Source: Actinocatenispora thailandica
GTDB taxonomy: Bacteria > Actinomycetota > Actinomycetes > Mycobacteriales > Micromonosporaceae
Length of the DNA: 64,000 bases
Direction of reading: 5' to 3'
Assembly: GCF_016865425.1 (NCBI RefSeq)
Contig: NZ_AP023355.1
Coordinates: 1 to 64,000 of the forward strand
The notes under the pieces were generated by a model that was not told where the DNA came from, made no database searches, and saw only the letters and a list, made by a program, of their open reading frames with translations. This document shows, in pieces, positions 26,178 through 34,509 of the stretch; positions within the stretch are counted from its first letter, which is position 1; the number at the start of each line of letters is the position of its first letter. The translations under genes and the position numbers were made by a program.

Positions 26178-26728
26178 CGGTGGTCTCCTTCGTGCAGTTC
26201 GGCGCGGAGCGCACCGAGTCGGGTCAGCGTGGTCTGCATCCAGGCCAGGTCGGCGTCGAGGTGCCCGAGCAGGTAGTCGGCCGAGACGACGTCGGACATG
26301 TTGGCCCCGGGTTCGGTCTTGGCCCGGGTCAGCTCGCGCATCCGCTCGGCGTGCGCCGCGCGTTGCGCGGTCAGGTACGCGCGGGCGGTGGCGCCGTCGG
26401 AGCCGGTCCGCAACGCGACGACGACCTTGGTGAACAGCGCGTCGGTGACGAACGGGGCGGGCCGCTCGACGGTACCGAGCCAGGTGCGGAGCGTGACGTG
26501 GCCGGTGTCGGTGATGGTGTAGCTGGTGCGTTCCGGGCCGCCGGCGGAGTCGTGCCCGGCTTCCTCGACGAGTTCGTCGCGCACCATCCGGCCGAGCGTG
26601 GCGTACGCCTGGCCGAAGGCGAGCGGGCGCGCCCGGGGCAGCAGCGCGTCGTATGCCTGTTTGAGGTCGTAACCGTGTCTGGGGGTGCCGTCGGCGAGGA
26701 TGCCGAGCAGGACGTGTACCGCGGACAT
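26174..26728 (-). CDS. PadR-family transcriptional repressor
   Basis: 184 residues from ATG 26728. A GTG at 26737 is in frame but would overlap the likely -10 box. The N-terminal winged helix (MSAVHVLLGILADGTPRHGYDLKQAYD) and the C-terminal helical region (about 110-175) are those of PadR family 2, which dimerises through the C-terminus. It heads an operon with an ABC exporter. A 19-bp palindrome lies in its promoter, so it probably represses itself and the exporter until a drug or metabolite binds. Confidence 0.93.
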   Translation of the reverse strand: MSAVHVLLGILADGTPRHGYDLKQAYDALLPRARPLAFGQAYATLGRMVRDELVEEAGHDSAGGPERTSYTITDTGHVTLRTWLGTVERPAPFVTDALFTKVVVALRTGSDGATARAYLTAQRAAHAERMRELTRAKTEPGANMSDVVSADYLLGHLDADLAWMQTTLTRLGALRAELHEGDHR

Positions 26729-26735
26729 GGCCAGC

Positions 26736-26764
26736 ACTATTCTCTCAGAGAATAGCTACGTCAA
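26736..26764 (-). promoter_or_regulatory. PadR promoter with overlapping 19-bp operator
   Basis: On the minus strand TTGACG (26764-26759), 17 bp, then AATAGT (26741-26736) form a good housekeeping promoter. The A of ATG 26728 lies 8 bp after the -10 box, so the transcript may be leaderless. Between and over the boxes sits a perfect palindrome, ctattctctcagagaatag (26737-26755), like operators of PadR repressors. Confidence 0.75.
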
Positions 26765-26865
26765 GTCGCGGTCCCGTCGGGCTGTGAGATCTGCCGCGGT
26801 CCGGCCCGGCGGCGCCGCCGGCACGGCAGGATCGACGGCGAACGGGACGAGGAGGGGGCCGCGCC

Positions 26866-27819
26866 ATGGAACTGGTGACCATCGACGACATCCGCGCCGC
26901 CGCGGAGGTCCTCACCGGCGTCGCGGTCCGTACCCCGCTGCTGCCGCAGCCGTGGGCGCAGCCCGGCCGGCAGCTGTGGCTCAAGCCGGAGAACCTGCAG
27001 CCGGTCGGCGCCTTCAAGCTGCGCGGCGCGTACCACGCCATCGCCGTGCTGCCGGACGAGGCGCGCAAGGCCGGCGTGGTCACCCACTCGTCCGGCAACC
27101 ACGGCCGCGCCGTCGCGTACGCCGCCGCCGTGTTCGGGGTGCCGGCCGTCGTCGTCATCCCGGACGTGGCGCCGCCGATCAAGATCGAGGCGGTCCGGGA
27201 ACTCGGCGCCGAGGTCGTCCTGGTCCCCGGCGGCGAGCGCGCCGACGCCACCGCGCGCATCGCCGCCGAGCGCGGGATGACCGTGATCCCGCCGTTCGAC
27301 CACCGGGACGTGATCGCCGGCCAGGGCACCGTCGGCCTGGAGATCCTCGCCGACGCCGCGGACGCCGACCTGGTACTCGTGCAGGTCGGCGGCGGTGGCC
27401 TCGCCTCCGGGGTGAGTACCGCGATCAAGGCACTGTCCCCGCGCACCGCGGTGTACGGCGTCGAACCCGCCGTCGCGCCGGACGCCCGAGACTCGCTCGC
27501 CGCCGGCCGGCTGGTGCCCTACCCGGACGAGCAGCGGTACGCGACGATCGCCGACGGGATGCGGACCGGGCTGTCCGAACTGACCCTGGCGCACCTGACC
27601 GCGCACCTGGACGGCATCGTCACGGTGGCCGAGGACGAGATCCGCGACGCGGTCGGCGTGCTCGCGCGCCAGGCCAACCTGGTCGCGGAGCCCTCCGGTG
27701 CGACCACGCTCGCCGCCTACCTGCACCATGCCGACGAACTGCCGGCCGGTCGCACCGTCGCCGTCGTGTCCGGCGGCAACCTCGACCCGGCCCAGCTGGC
27801 CACCCTCGTGCGCGGGTGA
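26866..27819 (+). CDS. Threonine/serine dehydratase-like PLP enzyme
   Basis: 317 residues with a GAGGAGGGGG ribosome site. Lys51 in GAFKLRGA binds pyridoxal phosphate, SGNHGRA (76-82) holds the substrate carboxylate and VGGGGLASG the phosphate. The length fits the short catabolic form without the C-terminal ACT regulatory domain, so feedback inhibition by isoleucine is not expected. Threonine ammonia-lyase is the best guess; serine dehydratase or serine/aspartate racemase are alternatives in this fold. It stands alone, divergent from the PadR operon. Confidence 0.9.
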   Translation: MELVTIDDIRAAAEVLTGVAVRTPLLPQPWAQPGRQLWLKPENLQPVGAFKLRGAYHAIAVLPDEARKAGVVTHSSGNHGRAVAYAAAVFGVPAVVVIPDVAPPIKIEAVRELGAEVVLVPGGERADATARIAAERGMTVIPPFDHRDVIAGQGTVGLEILADAADADLVLVQVGGGGLASGVSTAIKALSPRTAVYGVEPAVAPDARDSLAAGRLVPYPDEQRYATIADGMRTGLSELTLAHLTAHLDGIVTVAEDEIRDAVGVLARQANLVAEPSGATTLAAYLHHADELPAGRTVAVVSGGNLDPAQLATLVRG

Positions 27820-27820
27820 C

Positions 27821-28753
27821 TCATGGCGTCAGGACGATCTTCCCGGTAGCGCTGCCGGTCTCGATCAGCCGGTGTGCGTCCCCGGCCCGGTCGAACGGAA
27901 AGACGTGCTCCGCGTGCACCCGCAGCCGGTCCGCCTCGACCAGCTCGACCAGCCGGTCGAGCCCGGTACTGTCGGGTTCCACGCCGACTCCGGCGAATCG
28001 CCGGCCGGCCCGCTCGGTACGCTCCGCCAAGGCGGCGTCGTGGTGGCCGACGATGGTCAGCAACAGTCCTCCCGGGCGAAGCGCGTCGATGGACCGCTCG
28101 GCGGTGGTCCCACCGACACAGTCCAGCACCACGTCGACGTCCTTGACCGCGCTCTCGAAGTTCACCCCGCGGTAGTCGATCACCTCGTCCGCGCCCAGCG
28201 ACGCGACGAAGTCGCGCTTGGCGCCGCTGGCGGTCGCGATCACGTAACCACCGTGCGCCTTCGCGATCTGTACCGCCAGGTGTCCGACCCCACCGCCGCC
28301 GGCGTGCACCAGTACCCGCTCGCCTGCGGCCAGGTGTGCGGTGTCGACCAGGCTCTGCCATGCGGTCAACCCGGCCAGCGGCAGCCCGGCGGCCGTCACG
28401 TGGTCCAGGGCGGGCGGTTTGCGGACGAGTTGCCGTGCCGGCACCGCCACGTACTCCGCGTACGCGTTGGTGCTGCGGGGGAACAGCGGCAGGCCGAACA
28501 CCTCGTCACCGACCGCGAACCGGGTCACCCCGGGTGCCCTCGCAGTGACCACACCGGATACGTCCCAGCCCAGCGTGAAAGGTGGCTGCCCGTACTGCGG
28601 GAAGCGCCCGGCTCGGATGTTCGCGTCGACCGGGTTCACCCCCGCGGCGCGCACCTGCACCAGCACCTCGGTCGGCAACGGCGTGGGCGGCTCGGCCTCG
28701 GCGACCTCCAGTACCTCCGGGCCGCCGAACACCTGTTGGGTCACGATGCGCAT
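27821..28753 (-). CDS. NADP-dependent quinone oxidoreductase-like enzyme (zinc-free MDR)
   Basis: 310 residues from ATG 28753 with GAAGGAGAG upstream. The N-terminal GroES-like half reads VQVRAAGVNPVDANIRAG, and the nucleotide half shows VHAGGGGVGHLAVQIAK, the MDR NADP-binding loop. The structural and catalytic zinc cysteines of alcohol dehydrogenases are absent, which fits the quinone oxidoreductase branch. The gene converges with the dehydratase gene with a 1-bp gap. It lies downstream of the dienelactone hydrolase gene on the same strand and may be under the same MarR control. Confidence 0.9.
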   Translation of the reverse strand: MRIVTQQVFGGPEVLEVAEAEPPTPLPTEVLVQVRAAGVNPVDANIRAGRFPQYGQPPFTLGWDVSGVVTARAPGVTRFAVGDEVFGLPLFPRSTNAYAEYVAVPARQLVRKPPALDHVTAAGLPLAGLTAWQSLVDTAHLAAGERVLVHAGGGGVGHLAVQIAKAHGGYVIATASGAKRDFVASLGADEVIDYRGVNFESAVKDVDVVLDCVGGTTAERSIDALRPGGLLLTIVGHHDAALAERTERAGRRFAGVGVEPDSTGLDRLVELVEADRLRVHAEHVFPFDRAGDAHRLIETGSATGKIVLTP

Positions 28754-28890
28754 GTCGTCTCTCCTTCGTTGGCAGGGATGGGTGCCGTGGCGCGTGCCCG
28801 GCCCCGGGACATCCGGCTCGTCGAACCAGCCCCGCGGCGGCGGCAGGCCCGGTTGCGGGGCCATGGCCGAGCTGGTGAGCGGGGTCGAGG

Positions 28891-29580
28891 TCAGTCGACG
28901 CCGGCCCGCTCCACCGGTAGGTGCGTGGCGAAGAACGTCTCGATGCGCCGCCACGCGTCGGCGGCCTCCGGCCCGCGGAACCCGGCCCGGGCCACGATCC
29001 GGGCCGGCAGTACCGGCGTGTGGTGGTTGAGGAAGCCGTGCCCGGCTGCCGGGTACTCCCGGACGTCGTGTGTCACGCCGATCTCGGTGAGCGTCCCGCT
29101 GAGCTTGCCGGCCGCGCCGGCCAGGGTGCGGTCCCGGCCCCCGTACGAGGCGACGATCGGGCAGGCGCCGGTGAGTACGTCGGCCGCGTTCTTCGGTACC
29201 TGGCCGTAGTTGACCGCGGCGACCGCGTAGTCGGACTGGGCAGCGGCGAGCAACGCGAACCCGCCGCCCAGGCAGAACCCGATGATGCCGACCCGGCCGG
29301 TGCAGTCCGGGTGGTCGAGCAGCCAGCGCCGCGACTGCTCGACGTCGGTGAACGTCTGGCCGCGCCGGGCGGAGAGGTCGCGGAAGGCGCGGACCAGGCA
29401 GCGTAACCGACCACCGCGGTACAGGTCGGGCGCGAAGGTCAGGTAGCCAGCGCCGGCCAGCCGCTCGCAACAGGCCCGGATGTCGTCGTTCAGCCCGTAC
29501 GCCTCGTGGATCACGACGACGCCGGGCCAGGGGCCCTGGCCGGACGGGATGGCCAGCTCGCCGGTGGGTTCGACACTCAT
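28891..29580 (-). CDS. Dienelactone hydrolase family protein
   Basis: A 229-residue alpha/beta hydrolase. The nucleophile is Cys103 in GFCLGGG, with Asp150 (GGRD) and His181 (GHGFLNH) completing the Cys-Asp-His triad typical of dienelactone hydrolases. It should hydrolyse a lactone or ester in the cytoplasm. The natural substrate is unknown, and most family members outside aromatic pathways are broad esterases. Its start lies 85 bp from the divergent MarR gene, and palindromes in between suggest control by that repressor. Confidence 0.9.
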   Translation of the reverse strand: MSVEPTGELAIPSGQGPWPGVVVIHEAYGLNDDIRACCERLAGAGYLTFAPDLYRGGRLRCLVRAFRDLSARRGQTFTDVEQSRRWLLDHPDCTGRVGIIGFCLGGGFALLAAAQSDYAVAAVNYGQVPKNAADVLTGACPIVASYGGRDRTLAGAAGKLSGTLTEIGVTHDVREYPAAGHGFLNHHTPVLPARIVARAGFRGPEAADAWRRIETFFATHLPVERAGVD

Positions 29581-29589
29581 GCCATGTCC

Positions 29590-29621
29590 AATTGATGATG
29601 TGTGAATTGATGACTAGTCAT
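29590..29621. promoter_or_regulatory. MarR-type operator region
   Basis: A perfect palindrome ATGACTAGTCAT (29610-29621) lies in the AT-rich 85-bp gap between the divergent hydrolase and MarR genes. The 9-bp sequence AATTGATGA occurs twice (29590 and 29605), and a partial half-site ATGACCAGTC lies at 29631-29640. MarR proteins often bind such sites in a divergent promoter. Confidence 0.6.
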
Positions 29622-29665
29622 GAGTAAAGCATGACCAGTCACCGGTCGCAAGTACGATCGGAACC

Positions 29666-30118
29666 ATGGTTGAGGTGCTGGAGTTGGCCCAGGCGGTCAA
29701 GGCGGCGTACCGGGAGATCGACCGCCGCGCGAACGAGGCCTACCGGCCGTTGGGGGTGACCAACGCGCAGGCCGAGGCGATCCTGATCATCGGAGCGCGG
29801 GAGCCGCTCGCGCTCCGGGAACTCGGCGCACTGATCATCGCCGAGTCCGGCCACCCCAGCCGGCTGGTCGACCGGCTGGTCGCGGCCGGCCACGTCGACC
29901 GACGCGCTGCCGACGATCGGCGCCGGGTCGAGCTCACCCTGACCGCATCCGGCCGCGAGTTGGTGCCCGAAATCCTTGCAGCGCAACGGAAACTACTCGA
30001 CTGGGGGGCCGATCGGCTTGCCGGCCACGACGTGCCCGCCGCAGTGGCCACGCTGCACGCCGTCTTCGCCGACGGCCCACTGGCCGACGTCCTGGCCGGC
30101 CGCGCCACCCGCCCGTGA
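29666..30118 (+). CDS. MarR-family transcriptional regulator
   Basis: 150 residues. The winged helix is visible from about residue 30 to 100: VTNAQAEAILIIG, ELGALIIAESGHPSRLVDRLVAAGHVDR and the wing RRAADDRRRVELTLTASGR. MarR dimers usually repress a divergent enzyme gene until a phenolic or oxidant ligand binds. Here the divergent gene is the dienelactone hydrolase, with the quinone oxidoreductase next. The last 11 codons plus stop (GACGTCCTGGCC...TGA) are the template for tandem repeats that follow the gene. Confidence 0.92.
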   Translation: MVEVLELAQAVKAAYREIDRRANEAYRPLGVTNAQAEAILIIGAREPLALRELGALIIAESGHPSRLVDRLVAAGHVDRRAADDRRRVELTLTASGRELVPEILAAQRKLLDWGADRLAGHDVPAAVATLHAVFADGPLADVLAGRATRP

Positions 30119-30227
30119 CGTCGACATCCTGGCCGGCCGCGTCACCCGCCGATGACGTCGACATCCTCGCCGGCCGCGCCACCCGACGGTGACGTCGACA
30201 TCCTCGCCGGCCGCGCCACCCGACGGC
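30086..30227 (+). repeat. 37-bp tandem repeats copying the marR 3' end
   Basis: The first copy (30086-30116, 31 bp) is inside the marR gene. Three 37-bp copies follow (30117, 30154 and 30191), each beginning GACGTCGACATCCT and containing GGCCGGCCGCG. Copies 2 and 3 are almost identical; copy 1 differs at several bases. The copies are non-coding as far as I can judge. Confidence 0.92.
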
Positions 30228-30237
30228 GGCGCGCCAC

Positions 30238-30300
30238 CGCCCCCACGCCCCACGCCCCACGCCCACGCCCACGCCCCACGCCCACGCCCCACGCCGGAGC
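30238..30300. repeat. (CCCACG)n-like low-complexity tract
   Basis: A tract built almost entirely of CCCACG and CCCCACG units in the gap between the marR and protease genes. It follows directly after the 37-bp repeats. The apparent open frames through it encode only low-complexity Gly/Val/Trp or His/Ala/Pro runs and are not genes. Confidence 0.85.
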
Positions 30301-30376
30301 AGGGCGCGTCCGTCGCTGGTGCGGTGACGATCGACCGCGCCGGCGCGGGTCAGGCGACCCGCGCCGGCGATGCGGC

Positions 30377-32485
30377 TCAGCGGGCCACGGTGTCGATGAT
30401 CCAGGCGTAGCAGCGGGCCCGATCGTGCCAGGCCTGGTACCGGCCGGACCGCCCACCGTGCCCCGCCTCCATCTCCGTCCACAGCAGCACGTCCGGCGCG
30501 CCGTTCGCGCGCAGCCGGGACACCCACTTGGCCGGCTCGTGGTAGAGCACCCGGGTGTCGTTCAGGCTGGTCTCGACGTAGATCGGCGGGTAGTTCGACG
30601 CGTCGGCCGCAACGTTCTCGTACGGCGAGTACGACTTCATGTAGCGGTAGACCTCGGCGTCGTGCAGCGGGTCACCCCACTCGTCCCACTCGATCACCGT
30701 CAGCGGCAGCGACGGGTCGAGGATCGAGTTGAGCGCGTCGACGAACGGCACCGCCGCGTAGATCGCGCCGAACGCGTCCGGCGCCTCGTTGACCACCGCA
30801 CCCATCAGCAGCCCACCGGCCGAGCCGCCCAGCGCGGCCAGCCGCGGGGTCGAGGTCCACCCTGCCTCGACCATCCGCCGGGCCGCCGCGACGAAGTCGG
30901 TGAAGGTGTTCCGCTTGCGCAGCATCTTGCCGTCCTCGTACCACCGGCGGCCCAGCTCGCCGCCGCCGCGGACGTGCGCGATGGCGTAGACGAAGCCCCT
31001 GTCCAGAAGGGACAGCCGGTCGATCTGGAAGCCGGGGTCGATGGAGATCTCGTACGAGCCGTAGCCGTAGAGCAGGCACGGCGCGCTGCCGTCGCGCACC
31101 AGGTCCTTGCGCGCCACCACCGAGATCGGCACCTTCGTGCCGTCCGGCGCGGTCGCCCACTCGCGGAACTGCTCGTACTGGTCCGGGTCGTAGCCGCCGA
31201 GCACCGGCTGCCGCTTGCGCAGCACCAGGTGCCGCTGCCCGAGGTCGTAGTCGTACACCGAGCGCGGCGTCACCAGCGAGGTGTAGGTGAGCCGGAACGT
31301 GCCGGTGTCGTACTCCAGGTTGGCGTCCGGTTCGACCGTGTAGATCGGCTCCGTGAAGGCGATGTCGTGCGGTGTGCCGAGCGCGCCGTCGGCGCCGAGC
31401 GGGTACACCCGCAGGCCGGTGAGCACGTCGTGCCGGCGGTGCACGACGAGGTGGTCGGCGAACACATCGAAGTCGAGCAGCCGGGTGTCGGCCGCGTGCT
31501 CGATCACCGGCGTCCAGTCGGCGGGCGCCTCCACCGGGGCCGCCGCGAGCGCGAAGTTCTCCCCGCCACCGACGTCGGAGTCGTTGTGCAGCACCAGGAA
31601 CCGGTCTTGTCCATTGTGGACGATCTGGTGGTCGACCTCGTACTCGACATCCTGCTTGCGGGCCCGCACCAGGCTCGGCGTGCCGGTCGGGTCGTCCGCG
31701 GCGAGGAACCGCACCTCGCTGGTGACCTTGCTGTGCGACTCGATCAGCAGGTACCGCTCGGAGCGGGTGAGCCCCACCCCGACCCAGAACCGCTCGTCCG
31801 GCTCCCGGTAGACCACCACGTCCTCGGACGCCTTGGTACCGATCCGGTGCCGCCACACCGTGTCCGGCCGCCACGCGTCGTCGACGGTCAGGTAGAACAG
31901 GTGCGTCGAGTCGGCCGACCAGGCCGCGCCGTACGACGTGTTCGGCACCTCGTCGTCCAGCAGTTCGCCGCTGGGCAGGTCCTTGACCCGCAGGGTGAAC
32001 CGCTCGTCACCGGCGTAGTCGTCCGCGTAGGCGAGGTACCGGCCGTCCGCGGTGACGGTGAAGGTACCGAGCGCGAAGAAGTCGTGGCCGTCGGCGAGCT
32101 CGTTCTCGTCCAGCAGCACCTGCTCGCCGGGCACCGGCACGCCCGGCTCGATCACCGGCGGTGTCGGGTCGTCACCGGCCGCGACCCGGCACCGGATCGG
32201 GTACTGCTGGCCCTCCACCGTGCGGGTGTAGTACCACCAGCCGTGCCGGCGGGCCGGCACCGACAGGTCGGTCTCCTGCACCCGGTTCTTGATCTCGGTG
32301 AAGATCTCGTCCCGCAGGCTCGCCTGCCCCGCGGTGGCCCGCTCGGTCCAGGCGTTCTCCGCGGTCAGATAGGCGATCGTGTCTGGATTGTCCTTCTCGG
32401 CCAACCAGGCGTACTCGTCCACCACGGTGTCGCCGTGCTGCGTCCGTTCGCTCGCCACCCGCTTCGCCGCCGGCGGCTCCGCCAT
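30377..32485 (-). CDS. S9 family prolyl oligopeptidase (oligopeptidase B-like)
   Basis: 702 residues from ATG 32485 (MAEPPAAKRV), which has GAGGG upstream and matches the usual family start; an ATG at 32509 would add eight residues. The N-terminal beta-propeller (about 60-420) restricts access for large substrates. The alpha/beta hydrolase domain carries Ser near 553 (GGSAGGLLMG), Asp near 641 (SLNDTRV) and His near 677 (EAGHGGRSGR). It cleaves short peptides, probably after basic residues, in the cytoplasm. It is a single gene, divergent from the kinase operon. Confidence 0.94.
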   Translation of the reverse strand: MAEPPAAKRVASERTQHGDTVVDEYAWLAEKDNPDTIAYLTAENAWTERATAGQASLRDEIFTEIKNRVQETDLSVPARRHGWWYYTRTVEGQQYPIRCRVAAGDDPTPPVIEPGVPVPGEQVLLDENELADGHDFFALGTFTVTADGRYLAYADDYAGDERFTLRVKDLPSGELLDDEVPNTSYGAAWSADSTHLFYLTVDDAWRPDTVWRHRIGTKASEDVVVYREPDERFWVGVGLTRSERYLLIESHSKVTSEVRFLAADDPTGTPSLVRARKQDVEYEVDHQIVHNGQDRFLVLHNDSDVGGGENFALAAAPVEAPADWTPVIEHAADTRLLDFDVFADHLVVHRRHDVLTGLRVYPLGADGALGTPHDIAFTEPIYTVEPDANLEYDTGTFRLTYTSLVTPRSVYDYDLGQRHLVLRKRQPVLGGYDPDQYEQFREWATAPDGTKVPISVVARKDLVRDGSAPCLLYGYGSYEISIDPGFQIDRLSLLDRGFVYAIAHVRGGGELGRRWYEDGKMLRKRNTFTDFVAAARRMVEAGWTSTPRLAALGGSAGGLLMGAVVNEAPDAFGAIYAAVPFVDALNSILDPSLPLTVIEWDEWGDPLHDAEVYRYMKSYSPYENVAADASNYPPIYVETSLNDTRVLYHEPAKWVSRLRANGAPDVLLWTEMEAGHGGRSGRYQAWHDRARCYAWIIDTVAR

Positions 32486-32610
32486 CGCACCCTCGCTCAT
32501 CTGCGCCACGCTACCGTCGGCGCCCCGGATTCGCGGCCGTGGGCGGTACGCCGCCGGCTGTCGGCGAAGCGCGGAGCTGTCGGGATGCGGGCGTCTGGCA
32601 CCATATCCGC

Positions 32611-34509
32611 ATGCCCGAGCAGCTCTCGGATCGTTTCTGCGGCCCCCCGGACGCCCCGGACCGCTACCTGCTGCGCGAACGGCGCTCCAGCGGCGGTGAG
32701 GGCGAGATCTGGAGCGCTGTCGAGCAGCACGCCAACTTCTCCTTCCGGTACGCCGTCAAGATCATTCACGCCGGCCATCAGGACGACTCCGGCCGCTGGC
32801 TGGAGAACCTGCGGCTGCAGTCGGCGCTGCTCACCCAGCTGGAGCACCCGTCCCTGGTGAAGGTGCGCGAGGTCTTCGTCGGTGCGCCGCCACATCTGCA
32901 CGGGGCGAGCGACGCCGCGGCGGAGTCCCGGCTGTACCTGGTGATGAAGTGGATCGAGGGGCGCAGCCTGCAGGAGCTGCTGGAGGCGGGTGAGCTGGCC
33001 GGTCCGGCCGCGCTCGACCCGCTCGCGCCGGTCGCCGAGGCCATCGACTACCTGCACAGCGGCCGGGACACCGAGGGCCAGCCGGTGCTGCACCGCGACA
33101 TCAAACCGGCGAACATCCTGCGCGCCGACGACGGCCGGGTCTACCTGGTCGACTTCGGCCTGGTCCGGTTCGCCGGCGCGGCCACCATGTCGAAGGTGTC
33201 CGGCACCGTGCCGTTCATGGCGCCGGAGTCGCTGCACCGCGGCGAGTACGGTCCGGCCAGCGACCGTTACTCGCTGGGTGCCAGCCTCTACTACATGCTC
33301 ACCCGGGAGCTGCCGGTTCCCGGCGACACCGAGGCGATGCAGCAACGGCTGGCGACCGCGCTCGGCGCCGGCCAGGAGCGCATGGTGCAGGGCATCCTGT
33401 CGATGATGGCGGTCAGCCCCACGCACCGCCCGGCGTCCGCCCAGCAGTGGCTGCACGCGCTGCGGACCCCGGTCGCCGAGACCACCCTCGGCGCGCCGCC
33501 GGCGCCGCCCGCGGCCCCCGCCCCGCCGCGCATCACCGCCGAGACGGTCTTCGGCGGCGGGCCGGCCACCGGCACGCCCGGGTCGCCGCCGAGGTCGGCG
33601 CCGCCGATGCGGTCCGCCGCCCCGGTGCCGCCGTCGGCCGCGGCCGGGCCCGTTCCGCCGTCCGTGACCGGGGCACCGACCTCGCTCGGCGCCCCGCCCG
33701 CGGCCCGGATGCCGAACGCCGCCGGCCCGCCGCCCGGCTACCGGCCCGGCCCGCCGCGCAGCGCGCCGCCGGCCGCGCCGTTCCCCGGCACCCCGCAGCC
33801 GTGGCAGCCGGGCAAGAAGCGGCGGCTGTCCGGCGGCAAGATCGCCGGAATCGTCGCCGGCTCCGTCGGCCTGCTGATGGTGGCCAGCTGTGTCGGCCTG
33901 GGCATCCTCGGCTACCGGAAGGAGCAGGAACAGTCCGGCTCGGGCGGCCACCCGGACTCCAGCGCCTCGATCGACCACAAGCATCCGCCGCCGACCGCCG
34001 CCCGGCTCAAGCAGATCCAGGTGTCGGTCGGGCAGATCGAGAAGGCGACCGGCGCGCCGTCCGACGAGATCCAGGCCAGCGAGGACAAGGACCGGCTGCT
34101 CGGCGGGCTCGACCAGTTCCAGCCGTGCGCGGAGGGCACCGTCGACGGTGCCGCGATCGGCTCGCAGACCAGCAACGGCTTCTCGTACTACGACGGCCAC
34201 GAGACCGGGTACGCGTCGTCCTCGGTGGTCGGTTTCTACGGCACCGCGTCGAGCACGTTCTACACCGCGGCCAAGCGGTCGCTGCAGCGCTGCGGCTGGA
34301 GCACCTTCGCGATCGGCAAGATCGGCCAGCAGTCGGTCGGCTACACCCGCCACCTGGACGAGTACGAGGACGGCCCGACGACGCTGGTGCTGGTCCGGTC
34401 CGGCCAGGTCGTGTACGAGTTGACCCTCACCGTCGAGGCGGGCGGCGCCCAGGTCGAGGCGGAACAGATGGCCACCGCGATGGCCAAGTACCTGCCGGAG
34501 GCGAAGTGA
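32611..34509 (+). CDS. Membrane Ser/Thr protein kinase (PknF-like)
   Basis: 632 residues. The kinase domain (about 18-290) keeps Lys50 (YAVK), HRDIKPAN with Asp163, and the DFG aspartate at 181; the glycine loop (SSGGEGEIW) is somewhat unusual. A long Pro/Ala-rich juxtamembrane linker (about 300-405) leads to one membrane segment (about 412-434) and an external domain of about 190 residues that may sense a ligand. Its stop overlaps the start of the FHA-ABC transporter gene (GTGA), the same pairing as PknF with Rv1747 in M. tuberculosis, where the kinase phosphorylates the transporter. Confidence 0.93.
   Translation: MPEQLSDRFCGPPDAPDRYLLRERRSSGGEGEIWSAVEQHANFSFRYAVKIIHAGHQDDSGRWLENLRLQSALLTQLEHPSLVKVREVFVGAPPHLHGASDAAAESRLYLVMKWIEGRSLQELLEAGELAGPAALDPLAPVAEAIDYLHSGRDTEGQPVLHRDIKPANILRADDGRVYLVDFGLVRFAGAATMSKVSGTVPFMAPESLHRGEYGPASDRYSLGASLYYMLTRELPVPGDTEAMQQRLATALGAGQERMVQGILSMMAVSPTHRPASAQQWLHALRTPVAETTLGAPPAPPAAPAPPRITAETVFGGGPATGTPGSPPRSAPPMRSAAPVPPSAAAGPVPPSVTGAPTSLGAPPAARMPNAAGPPPGYRPGPPRSAPPAAPFPGTPQPWQPGKKRRLSGGKIAGIVAGSVGLLMVASCVGLGILGYRKEQEQSGSGGHPDSSASIDHKHPPPTAARLKQIQVSVGQIEKATGAPSDEIQASEDKDRLLGGLDQFQPCAEGTVDGAAIGSQTSNGFSYYDGHETGYASSSVVGFYGTASSTFYTAAKRSLQRCGWSTFAIGKIGQQSVGYTRHLDEYEDGPTTLVLVRSGQVVYELTLTVEAGGAQVEAEQMATAMAKYLPEAK

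Noticed and set aside
30086-30300. Repeat cluster considered as a CRISPR array
   Set aside because: The units are direct tandem copies without unique spacers, and no cas gene is nearby.
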